Positions 8,583-17,408 of a stretch of DNA of 64,000 nt are shown in pieces. The DNA is taken from assembly GCA_030272835.1 (NCBI GenBank), contig SZOQ01000003.1, positions 1 to 64,000 on the forward strand, given 5' to 3'. The notes below the pieces were generated by a model. It was not told the DNA's origin. It was given only the letters and a program-made list of their open reading frames with translations, and ran no database searches. A program made the position numbers and the translations under genes. This stretch comes from 2-12-FULL-60-25 sp003576745 (lineage in GTDB: Bacteria; Patescibacteriota; Patescibacteriia; 2-12-FULL-60-25). The first letter of the stretch is position 1, and every line of letters starts with the position of its first letter.

Positions 8583-10790
8583 ATGCAGCTCGTCATTGTC
8601 GAGTCTCCCACAAAAGCGAAAACGATTTCGCGTTTTTTGAGCGCCGAGTACAAGGTGCTGGCAAGTTTCGGCCATGTACGGGATTTACCGAAATCCAAAC
8701 TTGGCGTGGACGTGGAAAAAAATTTCGAGCCAACCTATGTCATCCCGGTAAAAAGCCGGCAAAAAATCAAGGAATTGAAAGCGGCGGCAGGCAAGGCAAA
8801 GCAAATCCTCTTTGCGACAGACGAAGACCGGGAAGGCGAAGCCATTTCCTGGCATTTGGCCGAAGTATTGGACGTGGACCCGGGCAAGCTGAAACGGATC
8901 ACGTTCCACGAAATCACCAAGGACGCCATTGCAGAAGCCCTGGAACACCCGCGCGACCTGGACCGACGCCTCGTGGACGCCCAGCAGGCGCGACGCATTC
9001 TGGACCGCCTTGTCGGATATGAGCTTTCTCCCCTGCTCTGGCGGAAGATTCAGCGAGGACTATCCGCCGGACGCGTGCAGTCCGTGGCGCTCCGGATTAT
9101 TGTGGAACGCGAAAGGGAGATTCAGGCATTCGTTCCAAAAGAGTACTGGTCCATCGAAGGCCTGTTCGCAAAACGCGGCTCCGATACGCCGTTCGAAGCG
9201 AAACTGAATGCATGGGAAGGAAAGACGCTCGAAAAAATGGCTCTCGCATCCAAAGAGGAAGCGGACCGCATTCTGGACCGCATAAAAAATGCCTCTTGGC
9301 GCGTGACCGGCGTCACGGAAAAAGAAAAGAAGCAAACGCCGCCGCCGCCCTTTACCACTTCCACGCTCCAGCAGGCGGCCAATAGCAGGCTCGGATTCAC
9401 CTCCAAGCAAACCATGACGCTCGCGCAAAAGCTGTATGAAGGCGTCGAGTTCGGCGCGGAAGGGCAAACCGGCCTCATTACATACATGCGAACGGACTCT
9501 GTGAATCTGTCGCAGAAATTCTTAGATGATGCCAAAAGCCATATCGCGAATGCGTTCGGCCGCAATTACGCGCTTGAAGAGTCGCGGAGGTACAAGACAA
9601 AAAGCAAAGGCGCGCAGGAAGCGCATGAAGCTATCCGTCCCACCGACGCCTCGCGAACGCCGGAAGACGTAGCTCCGTATCTCGAAGCGAATATGCTCAA
9701 GCTGTATCGGCTCATTTGGCAGCGTGCCGTTGCCACGCAAATGCGGCAGGCAATGATCCTCTCCACATCAGTCGACATTACCGGCGGTGACGCGGTGTTC
9801 CGCGCAACCGGCCAGCGGGTGACCTTCGACGGATACCTGAAACTGTATCCGGATCAGGATAAAGAGAAGATCCTCCCGGAACTTCGCAATGAGGACGAGC
9901 TTGAAGCAAAAGATATCCAGGGAAAACAGCATTTCACTGAACCGCCGGCGCGATTTTCTGATGCGACCCTCGTGAAAAGCCTGGAAGAAGAGGGTATCGG
10001 CCGTCCATCAACCTATGCGACAATCATTTCGACCCTTCTCGACCGCGGGTATGTGGAACGCGATGAACGCAAACGGCTGTTTCCCCAAGACGTGGCCTAT
10101 GCCGTAAATGACATGCTCGTAAAGCATTTCCCGAATATCGTTGATGTGGCGTTTACGGCGCGCCTCGAGCACTCCCTCGACAAGATCGCTGAGGGCGAAA
10201 TGAACTGGCAGCCTCTTCTCGAAGCGTTTTACGGCCCCTTCCATACGAATCTCGTCCAGAAGGAAAAAGAACTCACCAAAGAGGCCTTCGAAGAAGCGAG
10301 CGGCGAGGTATGCGAAAAATGCGGCAAGCCCATGCTCGTCAAGCGAGGACGATATGGAAAATTCCTGGCATGCTCGGGATATCCCGAATGTAAGAACACG
10401 AAGCCGATGAAAGGAGAGGAACCGCCGCCGCCGGAACCCACAGATGAGGTATGCGAAAAATGCGGCGCGCCCATGGTGAAAAAAGTCGGGCGTTTCGGGC
10501 CCTTCCTTTCCTGTTCGCGCTATCCGGACTGCAAAAACATCAAATCCATCGAAAAAGGCACGGGCGTCACATGCCCGAAATGCGGCAAGGGGGAAATGAT
10601 CGAAAAACGAACGAAGAAAGGAAAAATCTTTTACTCCTGCAATCGCTATCCGGAATGCGATCAGGCATTCTGGGATAAGCCGACGAATGAAACCTGCCCG
10701 GAGCACACATGGCCTCTGCTCGCGAAAAAAACCAAACTCGTATGTTCGTTCGAAGGCTGTAAATATTCCAAGCCGCGAGAAGAAACGTAA
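8583..10790 (+). CDS. topA: DNA topoisomerase I (type IA)
   Basis: 735 residues; relaxes negative supercoils by single-strand passage. The Toprim domain at the N-terminus begins LVIVESPTKAKTI and carries DEDREGEA; the catalytic tyrosine sits in GLITYMRTDS. The C-terminal 150 residues contain three Cys4 zinc-ribbon modules (CEKCG...SGYPECKN; CEKCG...SRYPDCKN; CPKCG...NRYPECDQ) and a fourth, degenerate module (CPEH...CSFEGCK). Length is typical of a bacterial TopA with zinc ribbons. It has its own promoter and a strong bidirectional terminator. Confidence 0.97.
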   Translation: MQLVIVESPTKAKTISRFLSAEYKVLASFGHVRDLPKSKLGVDVEKNFEPTYVIPVKSRQKIKELKAAAGKAKQILFATDEDREGEAISWHLAEVLDVDPGKLKRITFHEITKDAIAEALEHPRDLDRRLVDAQQARRILDRLVGYELSPLLWRKIQRGLSAGRVQSVALRIIVEREREIQAFVPKEYWSIEGLFAKRGSDTPFEAKLNAWEGKTLEKMALASKEEADRILDRIKNASWRVTGVTEKEKKQTPPPPFTTSTLQQAANSRLGFTSKQTMTLAQKLYEGVEFGAEGQTGLITYMRTDSVNLSQKFLDDAKSHIANAFGRNYALEESRRYKTKSKGAQEAHEAIRPTDASRTPEDVAPYLEANMLKLYRLIWQRAVATQMRQAMILSTSVDITGGDAVFRATGQRVTFDGYLKLYPDQDKEKILPELRNEDELEAKDIQGKQHFTEPPARFSDATLVKSLEEEGIGRPSTYATIISTLLDRGYVERDERKRLFPQDVAYAVNDMLVKHFPNIVDVAFTARLEHSLDKIAEGEMNWQPLLEAFYGPFHTNLVQKEKELTKEAFEEASGEVCEKCGKPMLVKRGRYGKFLACSGYPECKNTKPMKGEEPPPPEPTDEVCEKCGAPMVKKVGRFGPFLSCSRYPDCKNIKSIEKGTGVTCPKCGKGEMIEKRTKKGKIFYSCNRYPECDQAFWDKPTNETCPEHTWPLLAKKTKLVCSFEGCKYSKPREET

Positions 10791-10797
10791 CGATCGC

Positions 10798-10838
10798 AAT
10801 GAATAATCCGCCGTGGCGGATTATTCATTTTTCTTAAC
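10798..10838. terminator. Bidirectional terminator between topA and the coiled-coil gene
   Basis: Long perfect stem AATGAATAATCCGCC / GGCGGATTATTCATT with a GT loop, A-rich on one side and T-rich on the other. It serves topA (plus) and the convergent gene ending at 10821 (minus). Confidence 0.9.
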
Positions 10839-12098
10839 TGCTTCCTCCCTCGCTTTTTTCTTCGCCTTCTCGATTTCTTCGACGCGTTTCCCGAACAGAA
10901 GATATCGCGTTCCTTCGATGAATCCCATGGCCTTTCCCTTCCCTTTTGGCGGATTCTGCATTTCTGAAGAAAATTTCGAACCGATCTCGGAGAAAAACTT
11001 CCCGGGATGCATGGTGAGATGATAGAGATTCTCAAAGAATCTGCTCACAAAGCGCGCCGGATAATACGCCGCATGCGCCGCGACAGACCCTACGAATGCG
11101 GCCCCTCCGCCAATATACATGGCGGCGGCGGCAAAACGGCGCGATGACGGCCGGAAAGCTGGTTTGAGTTGTTCCTGGTTTGCCGGCTCCGGGCGCGGCG
11201 TAACAACCTTCAGCTTTTCCGCCGCTGGAGCAATCTCAGCCGCCGTTTTCGGCTTCGTGTCTCCCCCCTTTCCTAAATCAATGCTCATGGCGGCTATGAC
11301 GGCGCCAAGCTCCGCCGCTTCCTGGTCGGCGCGCTTTATATGTTCTAATGCGGCCGAATGTTCCTCAATCACCTTCTCCAAATCCGCCGCCCGAGTGTCT
11401 CGCTCCGCAATAAGCTCTTCCACAATGCCCTGAGAGCGCTCAACATCCGCTTTAAGGCTTTTTAAAATCCGCGGCATGGCGTCAATCTGCGTTTTGACGT
11501 CTTCGGAAGGTTGGCGCGCAAATGACTCCTGAAGCTCCTGAAGTCGCTTCTGCTGGCTCTCGAGATCACGTATTTTTTCGCGCATTTCCTTCTCCGTTTC
11601 CTTTTGCTGACGTTCCCTCTGGTCAAGATCTGCTTGAACGACATCGATCTCTTCGGCCTTTTCTTTTGCGATCTTCTCAAGCTCGTCGCGGCGTGCCACG
11701 GCCTCCGCCTGCCGTTCCATCGCCTCGACTTTGTCGATGCGCGACATGAGCTCGACTTTCTTTTTTCCTTCCTCGGGCGTCAGTTCGGCTTTCGATTCAA
11801 GCTCTTCGAGCTCCTGTTTCCATTCTTCTTTCTTCCTCCCGAAAAAAACGACATTTTGCCGCTCGATTCCTGCAAGCGTCACGCGTTCACGAGGACTCGC
11901 AATCACTTCTTTCAGGAAAGCGATATGACCTTCGTCCTCTTTTTGCAAGGCTTCCAATTCTTCCATGCGCGTCATGCGTTCGGGCATGGGCGCAGACTCA
12001 TTTTTACGCCGGCGTTCCGATGCAGGCTCTTGTTCTCCCGAAGAACGGTGTTGTTCTACCGTTTCGGAAGTGAATGCGCGCGCCTCCGTGGATTTCAT
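10821..12098 (-). CDS. Long coiled-coil protein, unknown function
   Basis: 425 residues from the ATG at 12098. Residues ~30-300 are almost entirely charged heptad-like coiled coil (EELEALQKEDE, KKEEWKQELEELE, EMREKIRDLESQQKR). A Pro/Ala linker (~300-330) leads to a short Ala/Gly-rich hydrophobic segment (~335-365, AAAAMYIGGGAAFVGS) and an aromatic, basic C-terminus. No known domain is recognised; a membrane-associated structural or scaffolding role is possible but unproven. An upstream in-frame ATG at 12134 is excluded because it falls within the -35 box. The mRNA would be essentially leaderless. Confidence 0.75.
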   Translation of the reverse strand: MKSTEARAFTSETVEQHRSSGEQEPASERRRKNESAPMPERMTRMEELEALQKEDEGHIAFLKEVIASPRERVTLAGIERQNVVFFGRKKEEWKQELEELESKAELTPEEGKKKVELMSRIDKVEAMERQAEAVARRDELEKIAKEKAEEIDVVQADLDQRERQQKETEKEMREKIRDLESQQKRLQELQESFARQPSEDVKTQIDAMPRILKSLKADVERSQGIVEELIAERDTRAADLEKVIEEHSAALEHIKRADQEAAELGAVIAAMSIDLGKGGDTKPKTAAEIAPAAEKLKVVTPRPEPANQEQLKPAFRPSSRRFAAAAMYIGGGAAFVGSVAAHAAYYPARFVSRFFENLYHLTMHPGKFFSEIGSKFSSEMQNPPKGKGKAMGFIEGTRYLLFGKRVEEIEKAKKKAREEAVKKNE

Positions 12099-12105
12099 AA
12101 TTGAA

Positions 12106-12134
12106 ATTTTATCATAGCGCGCATGCCTTGTCAA
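12106..12134 (-). promoter_or_regulatory. Leaderless-type promoter of the coiled-coil gene
   Basis: TTGACA (12134-12129), 17-bp spacer, TAAAAT (12111-12106). The predicted transcription start is within one or two bases of the ATG at 12098. Confidence 0.75.
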
Positions 12135-12164
12135 GGTTATTTGACACTCTTTTTTCGTAATGCC

Positions 12165-12193
12165 TTGTCAAATATCGCTATACGGCCTAGCCT
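12165..12193 (+). promoter_or_regulatory. Possible promoter of the RelA/SpoT gene
   Basis: TTGTCA (12165-12170), 17-bp spacer, TAGCCT (12188-12193). It would start transcription about ten bases before the ATG at 12209. The word gccttgtcaa is duplicated at 12126 and 12162. Confidence 0.45.
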
Positions 12194-12208
12194 ACGAGAA
12201 CGACGCGT

Positions 12209-13720
12209 ATGAGCGGTGCAACTGTCGGAACCACAATCGAAGACGTTATTCAAACGGTGAAATCGTATGACGCGGACGCGGACGAATCACAGATTCGCGA
12301 TGCGTTTTCCTTTGCCGAGGAAGCGCATGCGGGTCAATTTCGCGCTACGGGAGAGCCGTATGTCATGCATTGCGTGGCAACGGCCATGACGCTTGCAGGT
12401 ATGAACCTGCCGCCTTCCATGATCATTGCGGGGCTTTTGCACGATGTACCGGAAGACACCGAGCGGACGCTTGAAGACATTGAAAAACGATTCGGTCCCG
12501 AGGTGGCGGGCATGGTTGCCGGAATTACGAAACTCGGGAAGCTCAAATACCGGGGCATCGAACGGTATATCGAAAATCTCCGGAAAATGTTCCTCGCCAT
12601 GGCGCAGGATGTCCGCGTGGTCATTATTAAATTCGCGGACCGGCTTCATAATCTGGAAACGCTCGATGCCATCCCGCCAAAAAAGGCCTATCGCGTTGCT
12701 TTGGAATCCCTTCAAATTTTTGCTCCCATCGCGGGGCGGCTCGGCATGGGCGACATGAAAGGACAAATCGAAGACGCTTCATTCCGGTATGTGTATCCGA
12801 AAGAATACGAATGGACAAAGATGCTCGCGACGACGACGGGAGCGGGAAAGCAAAAATACCTTGCGGAGATCATGAAACGGACAAAGGGCATTTTGGAGCA
12901 TGCGGGGCTCAAAAACATCGAAGTTCACGGACGGGCGAAGCATGTATATTCCCTGTACCGGAAACTGCTCAAAAACGACCGGGACATTTCACGCATCTAT
13001 GACCTGAATGCCGTCCGAATCATCGTGCCGACCGTGGCGGACTGCTATGCCGCTCTCGGGGTTATCCACGGTACCTGGACACCGCTCAAGGGCAGAATCA
13101 AGGACTATATTGCGCAGCCCAAACCCAACGGCTATTCATCCCTGCACACCACGGTATTCTGCGAAGACGGGGAAATCGTAGAATTTCAAATCCGGACGCC
13201 GGAAATGCACCGCGTCGCCGAATACGGTATCGCGGCGCACTGGCAATACGATGAGCGAAAACTCAAAGCGGCATCGGGCATCGAACGCGCGGAAGACACG
13301 CGGTGGATGGAACAGCTCGCGGAGCTTAATAAAGAAATTTCCGACCGAAAACAGTACATCAGCGCGCTGGAGGAAATGAAAATCGACGTATTCCGCGATC
13401 GAATTTTCGTCTTCACGCCGAAAGGCGACGTCATCGATCTTCCGGAAGACTCGAGCCCTGTGGATTTCGCCTATGCCATTCACACGGAGATCGGCGATAA
13501 ATGTACGTCGGCAAAAGTAAACGATGAAATGACATCATTGGATCACCCTCTGAAAAGCGGCGATATCGTCGAAATCGTCGTGGATAAATCGCGCAAGGCG
13601 CCGAATCCCGACTGGCTGTCATTCGTTAAAACGCGTCACGCGAGAAGCCGCATCCGCCAAAAATCGCAGATGTCCCTCCGAAGCTGGATTAAGGGCCTCA
13701 TGCCGGGAAACCACGGCTAG
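12209..13720 (+). CDS. RelA/SpoT-type (p)ppGpp synthetase/hydrolase, C-terminally short
   Basis: 503 residues. An HD hydrolase domain is at the N-terminus (HAGQFRATGEPYVMH, LLHDVPEDTE, FADRLHNLETL), followed by the nucleotidyltransferase domain (~240-350: YDLNAVRIIV, KDYIAQPKPNGYSSLHTT, EFQIRTPEMHRVAEYGIAAHW) and a TGS domain (~395-460: VFTPKGDVIDLP, FAYAIHTEIGD). The protein then stops after ~40 residues, so the zinc-finger and ACT regulatory domains of full-length Rel/SpoT are absent. Both HD and synthetase motifs look intact, so both activities are plausible. It is monocistronic. Confidence 0.92.
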   Translation: MSGATVGTTIEDVIQTVKSYDADADESQIRDAFSFAEEAHAGQFRATGEPYVMHCVATAMTLAGMNLPPSMIIAGLLHDVPEDTERTLEDIEKRFGPEVAGMVAGITKLGKLKYRGIERYIENLRKMFLAMAQDVRVVIIKFADRLHNLETLDAIPPKKAYRVALESLQIFAPIAGRLGMGDMKGQIEDASFRYVYPKEYEWTKMLATTTGAGKQKYLAEIMKRTKGILEHAGLKNIEVHGRAKHVYSLYRKLLKNDRDISRIYDLNAVRIIVPTVADCYAALGVIHGTWTPLKGRIKDYIAQPKPNGYSSLHTTVFCEDGEIVEFQIRTPEMHRVAEYGIAAHWQYDERKLKAASGIERAEDTRWMEQLAELNKEISDRKQYISALEEMKIDVFRDRIFVFTPKGDVIDLPEDSSPVDFAYAIHTEIGDKCTSAKVNDEMTSLDHPLKSGDIVEIVVDKSRKAPNPDWLSFVKTRHARSRIRQKSQMSLRSWIKGLMPGNHG

Positions 13721-13833
13721 ATCGCAGCTCGCCGTACGCAACGAAGGAGAAACCTTTTTCGATGCTTGTTGAGATGCCCCGGACGTAAAAGATCGAAAAT
13801 GAGAAGGGAAAATGTCGCTTGCTAACCCCTTAG

Positions 13834-14721
13834 CTACGAACTACCCCCGATTTTTCCGAGAAGGTCCTCGAGATCTTCCTGATCGTGAAAATAAATTCGG
13901 ATTTCCCCGGCGCCGTCGCCGGCGGTTTTAATGTGGACCCTGTGTCCCACCCAATCGCGTACCCTTTGTTCCGCCGCGGCAATATTTGGATCCTGCGAGA
14001 TGCGTCCGCGGCGTGGGTGCGGAATGCGCGCCTCCGTTTGCCGGACGGTGAATTGACCTGCGAGCATGTCCTCAAAAAGCCGCATCCGTTCGGCGTCCGT
14101 CGGCAGAGATAAAAGGGTGCGCGCATTGGATGCGGAGATTTTCCTGTCCACGAGAGCCTGCTGAATTTCCCGCGGCAATTGGAGAAGGCGCACCGTATTT
14201 CCCACCTGCGGACGGCTCTTCCCGACTTTTTTTCCAACATCGTCCTGTGTGAGGCCGAATTCATCCATGAGACGCTGATAAGCAATGGCTTCCTCAATAG
14301 GATTCAAATCATGTCGCTGGATATTCTCAATGAGCGCAAGTTCCAGCTTATCCTGCTCCGATGCTGTACGGATGACGCACGGAACCGTGGCAAGCCCGGC
14401 GATGGTTGCGGCTCGCAGTCGTCGCTCCCCGGCGATAAGTTCGAAATTGCCGTCAGGAAGACGCGTCACAATAAGCGGCTCGACCACGCCGTGTTCGCGG
14501 ATGGAGTTTGTAAGATCTTCGAGCGCCGCATGATCGAAATGCTGGCGCGGCTGTTTGGGGTTCGGAACAATGCGCTCAACCGGAATCTCCATGAAGCCCC
14601 CCTGAATCTCCGCATGCGGCGGAGCATGAGGCTCCACGGTCTGAGCAACAGAAGAACCGCCCGGTCTGGGCGGAATGAGCGCGCCTAGTCCTCTGCCGAG
14701 TCCGGAGGGTCGTTTCATCAT
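13834..14721 (-). CDS. parB: Chromosome partitioning protein ParB
   Basis: 295 residues; ParB/Spo0J family CTP-dependent DNA clamp that spreads from parS sites. The IPVERIVPNPKQPR start of the ParB/Sulfiredoxin-like domain, GERRLRAA CTP-binding motif, ENIQRHDLNPIEEA segment and the helix-turn-helix (TQDDVGKKVGKSRPQVGNTV) are all visible. The C-terminal ~60 residues would be the dimerisation domain. Its ATG overlaps the parA stop by four bases (ATGA). I found no parS-like 16-mer (TGTTTCACGTGAAACA) nearby by eye. Confidence 0.95.
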   Translation of the reverse strand: MMKRPSGLGRGLGALIPPRPGGSSVAQTVEPHAPPHAEIQGGFMEIPVERIVPNPKQPRQHFDHAALEDLTNSIREHGVVEPLIVTRLPDGNFELIAGERRLRAATIAGLATVPCVIRTASEQDKLELALIENIQRHDLNPIEEAIAYQRLMDEFGLTQDDVGKKVGKSRPQVGNTVRLLQLPREIQQALVDRKISASNARTLLSLPTDAERMRLFEDMLAGQFTVRQTEARIPHPRRGRISQDPNIAAAEQRVRDWVGHRVHIKTAGDGAGEIRIYFHDQEDLEDLLGKIGGSS

Positions 14722-15500
14722 ACGGCGGGCATGCGTTCCAGCTCGGTCTCGATAATTTCACGCGCGAGCCGCTCATAAGCTTTGGCGCCTTTAGAACTCG
14801 CGTCAAACATGGCAATGGACCGACCGAAGGACGGAGCCTCGGCAAGACGCACGCTCCGCGGGATCACGGAACGAAAAATATTTCGCGGGAAGTATTTGTA
14901 GAGTTCCTGCAGGACGTCGTCGGAGAGCTTTGTGCGGCTGTCATACATGGTGAGGACGGCTCCTAGAATATCCACGTCGGGCCGTATGCGCGCCTTCACC
15001 AGATTGACGGTTTCGAGAAGCTGGCCCAACCCTTCGAGGGCATAATATTCCGCCTGGACGGGAATGAGAATTTCATCCGCAGCAACGATTCCGTTCAGCG
15101 TGATAAGACCGAGCGTCGGCGGACAGTCGATAAGGATGTAATCGTAGTCATGGCGAATTTCGAGCAAGGATTCATGCAATTTATATTCGCGCCGATCCAT
15201 GTCCACGAGTTCCACATTCAGCCCGGCGAGTGCGGGCGTTGCCGGAGCAATTCGAAGCGTTTGATGCGCGGTGGGCTGAACAATATCTTTCATGCGTACC
15301 TGTCCAAGAACGGCTTCGTACACTCCTTGTTCCAAAGCCTGAAAATCCACGCCAATGCCTGATGTGGCATTTGCCTGCGGGTCGAGATCCACGATCAGCA
15401 CGAACTTCCCTTCCTCGGCCAAATACGCGCCGAGATTAATGGCGGTAGTCGTTTTGCCGACCCCGCCTTTTTGATTGACCACGGAAATGATTCTCCCCAT
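14718..15500 (-). CDS. parA: Chromosome partitioning ATPase ParA
   Basis: 260 residues; Walker-type ATPase that positions ParB-parS complexes. The deviant Walker A motif is QKGGVGKTTT at the N-terminus, with LLIDLDPQAN-type and DYILIDCPPTLG motifs following. The start at 15500 (MGRIISVVN) is preferred over 15623 because GGGAGG lies nine bases upstream and a promoter (TTGAAG-17-TATCCT, 15544-15516) would leave the longer version untranscribed. It heads a parA-parB operon. Confidence 0.95.
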   Translation of the reverse strand: MGRIISVVNQKGGVGKTTTAINLGAYLAEEGKFVLIVDLDPQANATSGIGVDFQALEQGVYEAVLGQVRMKDIVQPTAHQTLRIAPATPALAGLNVELVDMDRREYKLHESLLEIRHDYDYILIDCPPTLGLITLNGIVAADEILIPVQAEYYALEGLGQLLETVNLVKARIRPDVDILGAVLTMYDSRTKLSDDVLQELYKYFPRNIFRSVIPRSVRLAEAPSFGRSIAMFDASSKGAKAYERLAREIIETELERMPAV

Positions 15501-15515
15501 ATGCGTAGCCTCCCA

Positions 15516-15544
15516 AGGATACGCGTACAAAGCAAGTGCTTCAA
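15516..15544 (-). promoter_or_regulatory. Promoter of parAB
   Basis: TTGAAG (15544-15539), 17-bp spacer, TATCCT (15521-15516), followed by a GGGAGG ribosome-binding site. Confidence 0.55.
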
Positions 15545-15576
15545 GAGCATCCTGTATAAAAATTGTATAAAACCTG

Positions 15577-15605
15577 TTGACGAGTTTTTCGCATCCTCGT
15601 ATAGT
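15577..15605 (+). promoter_or_regulatory. Promoter of tRNA-Leu
   Basis: TTGACG (15577-15582), 17-bp spacer, TATAGT (15600-15605); the tRNA begins 63 bases downstream. Confidence 0.75.
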
Positions 15606-15667
15606 GCGCTTCACATTGAGCACGGAGGATGCTCAATCAAAAAACAGGAGAAAACCAAGAATACAGC

Positions 15668-15754
15668 GGGCGGGTGGCGGAACTGGCAGACGCACAGGAC
15701 TCAAAATCCTGCGAGGGCAACCTCATGAGGGTTCGATCCCCTCCCCGCCCACCA
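15668..15754 (+). tRNA. tRNA-Leu (CAA)
   Basis: 87-nt class II tRNA with a 7-bp GGGCGGG/CCCGCCC acceptor stem, a CTCAAAA anticodon loop (anticodon CAA), a long variable arm, a GGTTCGATCC T-loop and an encoded CCA. It has its own promoter and terminator. Confidence 0.95.
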
Positions 15755-15756
15755 TG

Positions 15757-15790
15757 AAAATCGGGACATCGAGGAGTCCCGATTTTTCTT
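15757..15790 (+). terminator. Terminator of tRNA-Leu
   Basis: AAATCGGGAC / GTCCCGATTT stem followed by TTTTCTTT, starting three bases after the CCA. Confidence 0.85.
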
Positions 15791-15824
15791 TGTACAAAAA
15801 ATGTTCGGAAAATTATCGACCACA

Positions 15825-15861
15825 TAGAAAATCGAACGGGATAAGCCCGTTCGATTTTCTA
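15825..15861. terminator. Perfect 16-bp hairpin between convergent tRNA genes
   Basis: TAGAAAATCGAACGGG, loop ataag, CCCGTTCGATTTTCTA. It abuts the 3' end of tRNA-Met (minus) and can terminate transcription from both sides. Confidence 0.8.
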
Positions 15862-15938
15862 TGGTACCGGGGGCCGGATTCGAACCGGCGACCTCGGGCT
15901 TATGAGTCCCACGCTCTAACCAACTGAGCTACCCCGGC
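15862..15938 (-). tRNA. tRNA-Met (CAT), elongator; tRNA-Ile2 possible
   Basis: 77 nt with GCCGGGG acceptor strand, GCTC/GAGC D stem, CTCATAA anticodon loop (CAT), GGTTCGAATCC T arm and encoded CCA. Lacking the position 1-72 mismatch, it is not the initiator. A CAT anticodon could also be lysidine-modified tRNA-Ile2; bases alone do not decide. The anticodon stem closes with an A31-G39 mismatch. Confidence 0.9.
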
Positions 15939-16097
15939 ATGCCGCTCGTTGATGACGATTCTGTCATCCTTCCTTAGGAAAGACTGGGCAAAGCGCACCA
16001 ACGAATGAGCTTTCGATACCGGCGGCCGATATCGTTGCCGGCAGAATATATAAGAAAACGACGGTCTTGGCAAGATATTTTTGTCTTAAAAAATCCA

Positions 16098-16139
16098 TGG
16101 GGTGAAAAGAAGCCCCAGACAGCGAGTGCTGCCTGGGGC
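16098..16139 (-). terminator. Terminator of the GC-rich orphan gene
   Basis: GCCCCAG...CTGGGGC stem about 50 bases after the stop at 16190, followed on the minus strand by a T-rich stretch (ttcttttc). 15939-16097 otherwise holds nothing recognisable. Confidence 0.55.
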
Positions 16140-16189
16140 GATGCGCCTTTGGACGAAGTCCTTGGGCGTGAGTGCCGCAACCGGCGTTG

Positions 16190-17056
16190 TCAGCTCGCGC
16201 TGACGAGGGCGGCGGTGTGCTTGGCGTTCTTCGGGAACACCAGCAGGTTCGGGTAGTCCTTCCCCCACTGAATCTCGAGGATCGCCTCGATGCCGTCCCC
16301 TCCGGGCGTTCCCACGTACCGGGCGCCGGTCTCGGCCTGCGCCGTGATCTTGGCCTGGTCCATGGCGTGCACGTCCGCGATCTGCGCGACGAAGTTGTGG
16401 CCGCGGACGGTCGTTGCCACGATCGTCATGAAGCCCGCTTCGTTCTTCGCACGGTTGAGGTACTCGATCTGCGCGTTGAAGGTCTGGATCACGGTCGCCT
16501 TGTTCGAACGCGTGTCGTAGTCCGCGCCGGTGAACGGGAAGAACAGGATCATGTTGTCCTTCGCGGCCAGGAGCCCGGCGGGCGTGACGCGCGGAAGGTG
16601 CATGAGCCCGCTGTCCTTTTCGGTCCAAAGCGGATCGACCTTCTGTCCCGCCACCTTCACCGGCACCTGATCGTCGCGGTAGGGGTTGACCAAGTGAAGG
16701 TCGAACACCTTGCGCTCGTTCATGTGCTTGGCCGGCAGGTTCTCGGCGATGGTCCGGACGATGGCGGCGAAACGCGCGTCCTTCAGCGCCGCGGCCTGGG
16801 CCTCGGCGATGATGACGTTGGTCTTCGCGATCATCTGGACGCTCCCCAAGTACTGATACCCCGGGGTCGGCTCGATCTGGATCTCGCGCTTCTCGCCGAT
16901 GACGGCGGGGAACTCGAGCCAGCTCAACTCGACCTTGCCGGTACGGTCGAAACCGACCGCGACCAGCGTTTCGAGCGTGATGCCGTTTTTGCGGATCTCG
17001 CTCGCGAGGGTGTCGACGCCGACGATGAGGGTGCGGAGATTCTTTTGGGTCTTCAC
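16190..17056 (-). CDS. Hypothetical protein with GC-rich codon usage
   Basis: 288 residues from a GTG start with a textbook AAGGAG ribosome-binding site seven to ten bases upstream. No signal peptide or membrane segment is visible and I recognise no family. Readable stretches include TLIVGVDTLASEIRKNG near the start, QYLGSVQMIAKTNVIIAEAQ in the middle and GDGIEAILEIQWGKDYPNL near the end, a mixed alpha/beta pattern. Third codon positions are overwhelmingly G or C, clearly more than in flanking genes. It is monocistronic, has a terminator 50 bases downstream and a ~400-base leader region containing strong hairpins. Acquisition from elsewhere is possible. Confidence 0.75.
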   Translation of the reverse strand: MKTQKNLRTLIVGVDTLASEIRKNGITLETLVAVGFDRTGKVELSWLEFPAVIGEKREIQIEPTPGYQYLGSVQMIAKTNVIIAEAQAAALKDARFAAIVRTIAENLPAKHMNERKVFDLHLVNPYRDDQVPVKVAGQKVDPLWTEKDSGLMHLPRVTPAGLLAAKDNMILFFPFTGADYDTRSNKATVIQTFNAQIEYLNRAKNEAGFMTIVATTVRGHNFVAQIADVHAMDQAKITAQAETGARYVGTPGGDGIEAILEIQWGKDYPNLLVFPKNAKHTAALVSAS

Positions 17057-17075
17057 GATGGCTTTCTCCTTACTG

Positions 17076-17095
17076 CCTCCGGTATTGCCGGAGGG
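17076..17095. other. Hairpin in the leader of the orphan gene
   Basis: CCTCCGG tattg-type loop CCGGAGG, just upstream of the AAGGAG site of the gene at 16190. It could affect ribosome access. Confidence 0.4.
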
Positions 17096-17340
17096 GTCAT
17101 GGGCCGCTCCTTTCCCGGCGACATGCCGGAAGTACAGAACGGACTCTCACGGTTCATTGCTGACCGGGCGATGAACCGGACTGCAGGTGACGAATGGTCC
17201 GTCCTCCATGCGGAGTGAGCGGACTGTGCGCCTGCAGACGCGCCGGCCGGATGTAGCCCCTTTTTCTCCCTTGTCGGGAGCAAGTCGCCTATCGGCTGAC
17301 CGCATCGAAACTTCTTTGCGGCTATGTGGTGCAAGCGGAC

Positions 17341-17408
17341 AAAAAACCAGGCCTGTCCGCCCGCGTACAAGGTCCTGGCCTGGTGTCTGATACGGCTTTG
17401 CCGGATCA
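17341..17408 (-). terminator. Two-hairpin terminator-like element upstream of the orphan gene
   Basis: On the minus strand: TGATCCGGC aaa GCCGTATCA, then CCAGGCC...GGCCTGG followed by TTTTTT. No gene is visible immediately upstream on that strand, so this is either the end of a small RNA from 17409-17560 or an attenuator in the leader of the gene at 16190. The rest of 17096-17560 shows nothing convincing. Confidence 0.5.

Noticed and set aside
13721..15667. parS sites or replication origin around parAB
   Set aside because: No TGTTTCACGTGAAACA-like 16-mer, DnaA-box cluster or dnaA/dnaN gene was seen.
15577..15927. 116-codon frame across tRNA-Leu and tRNA-Met
   Set aside because: It translates two tRNA genes and their terminators.
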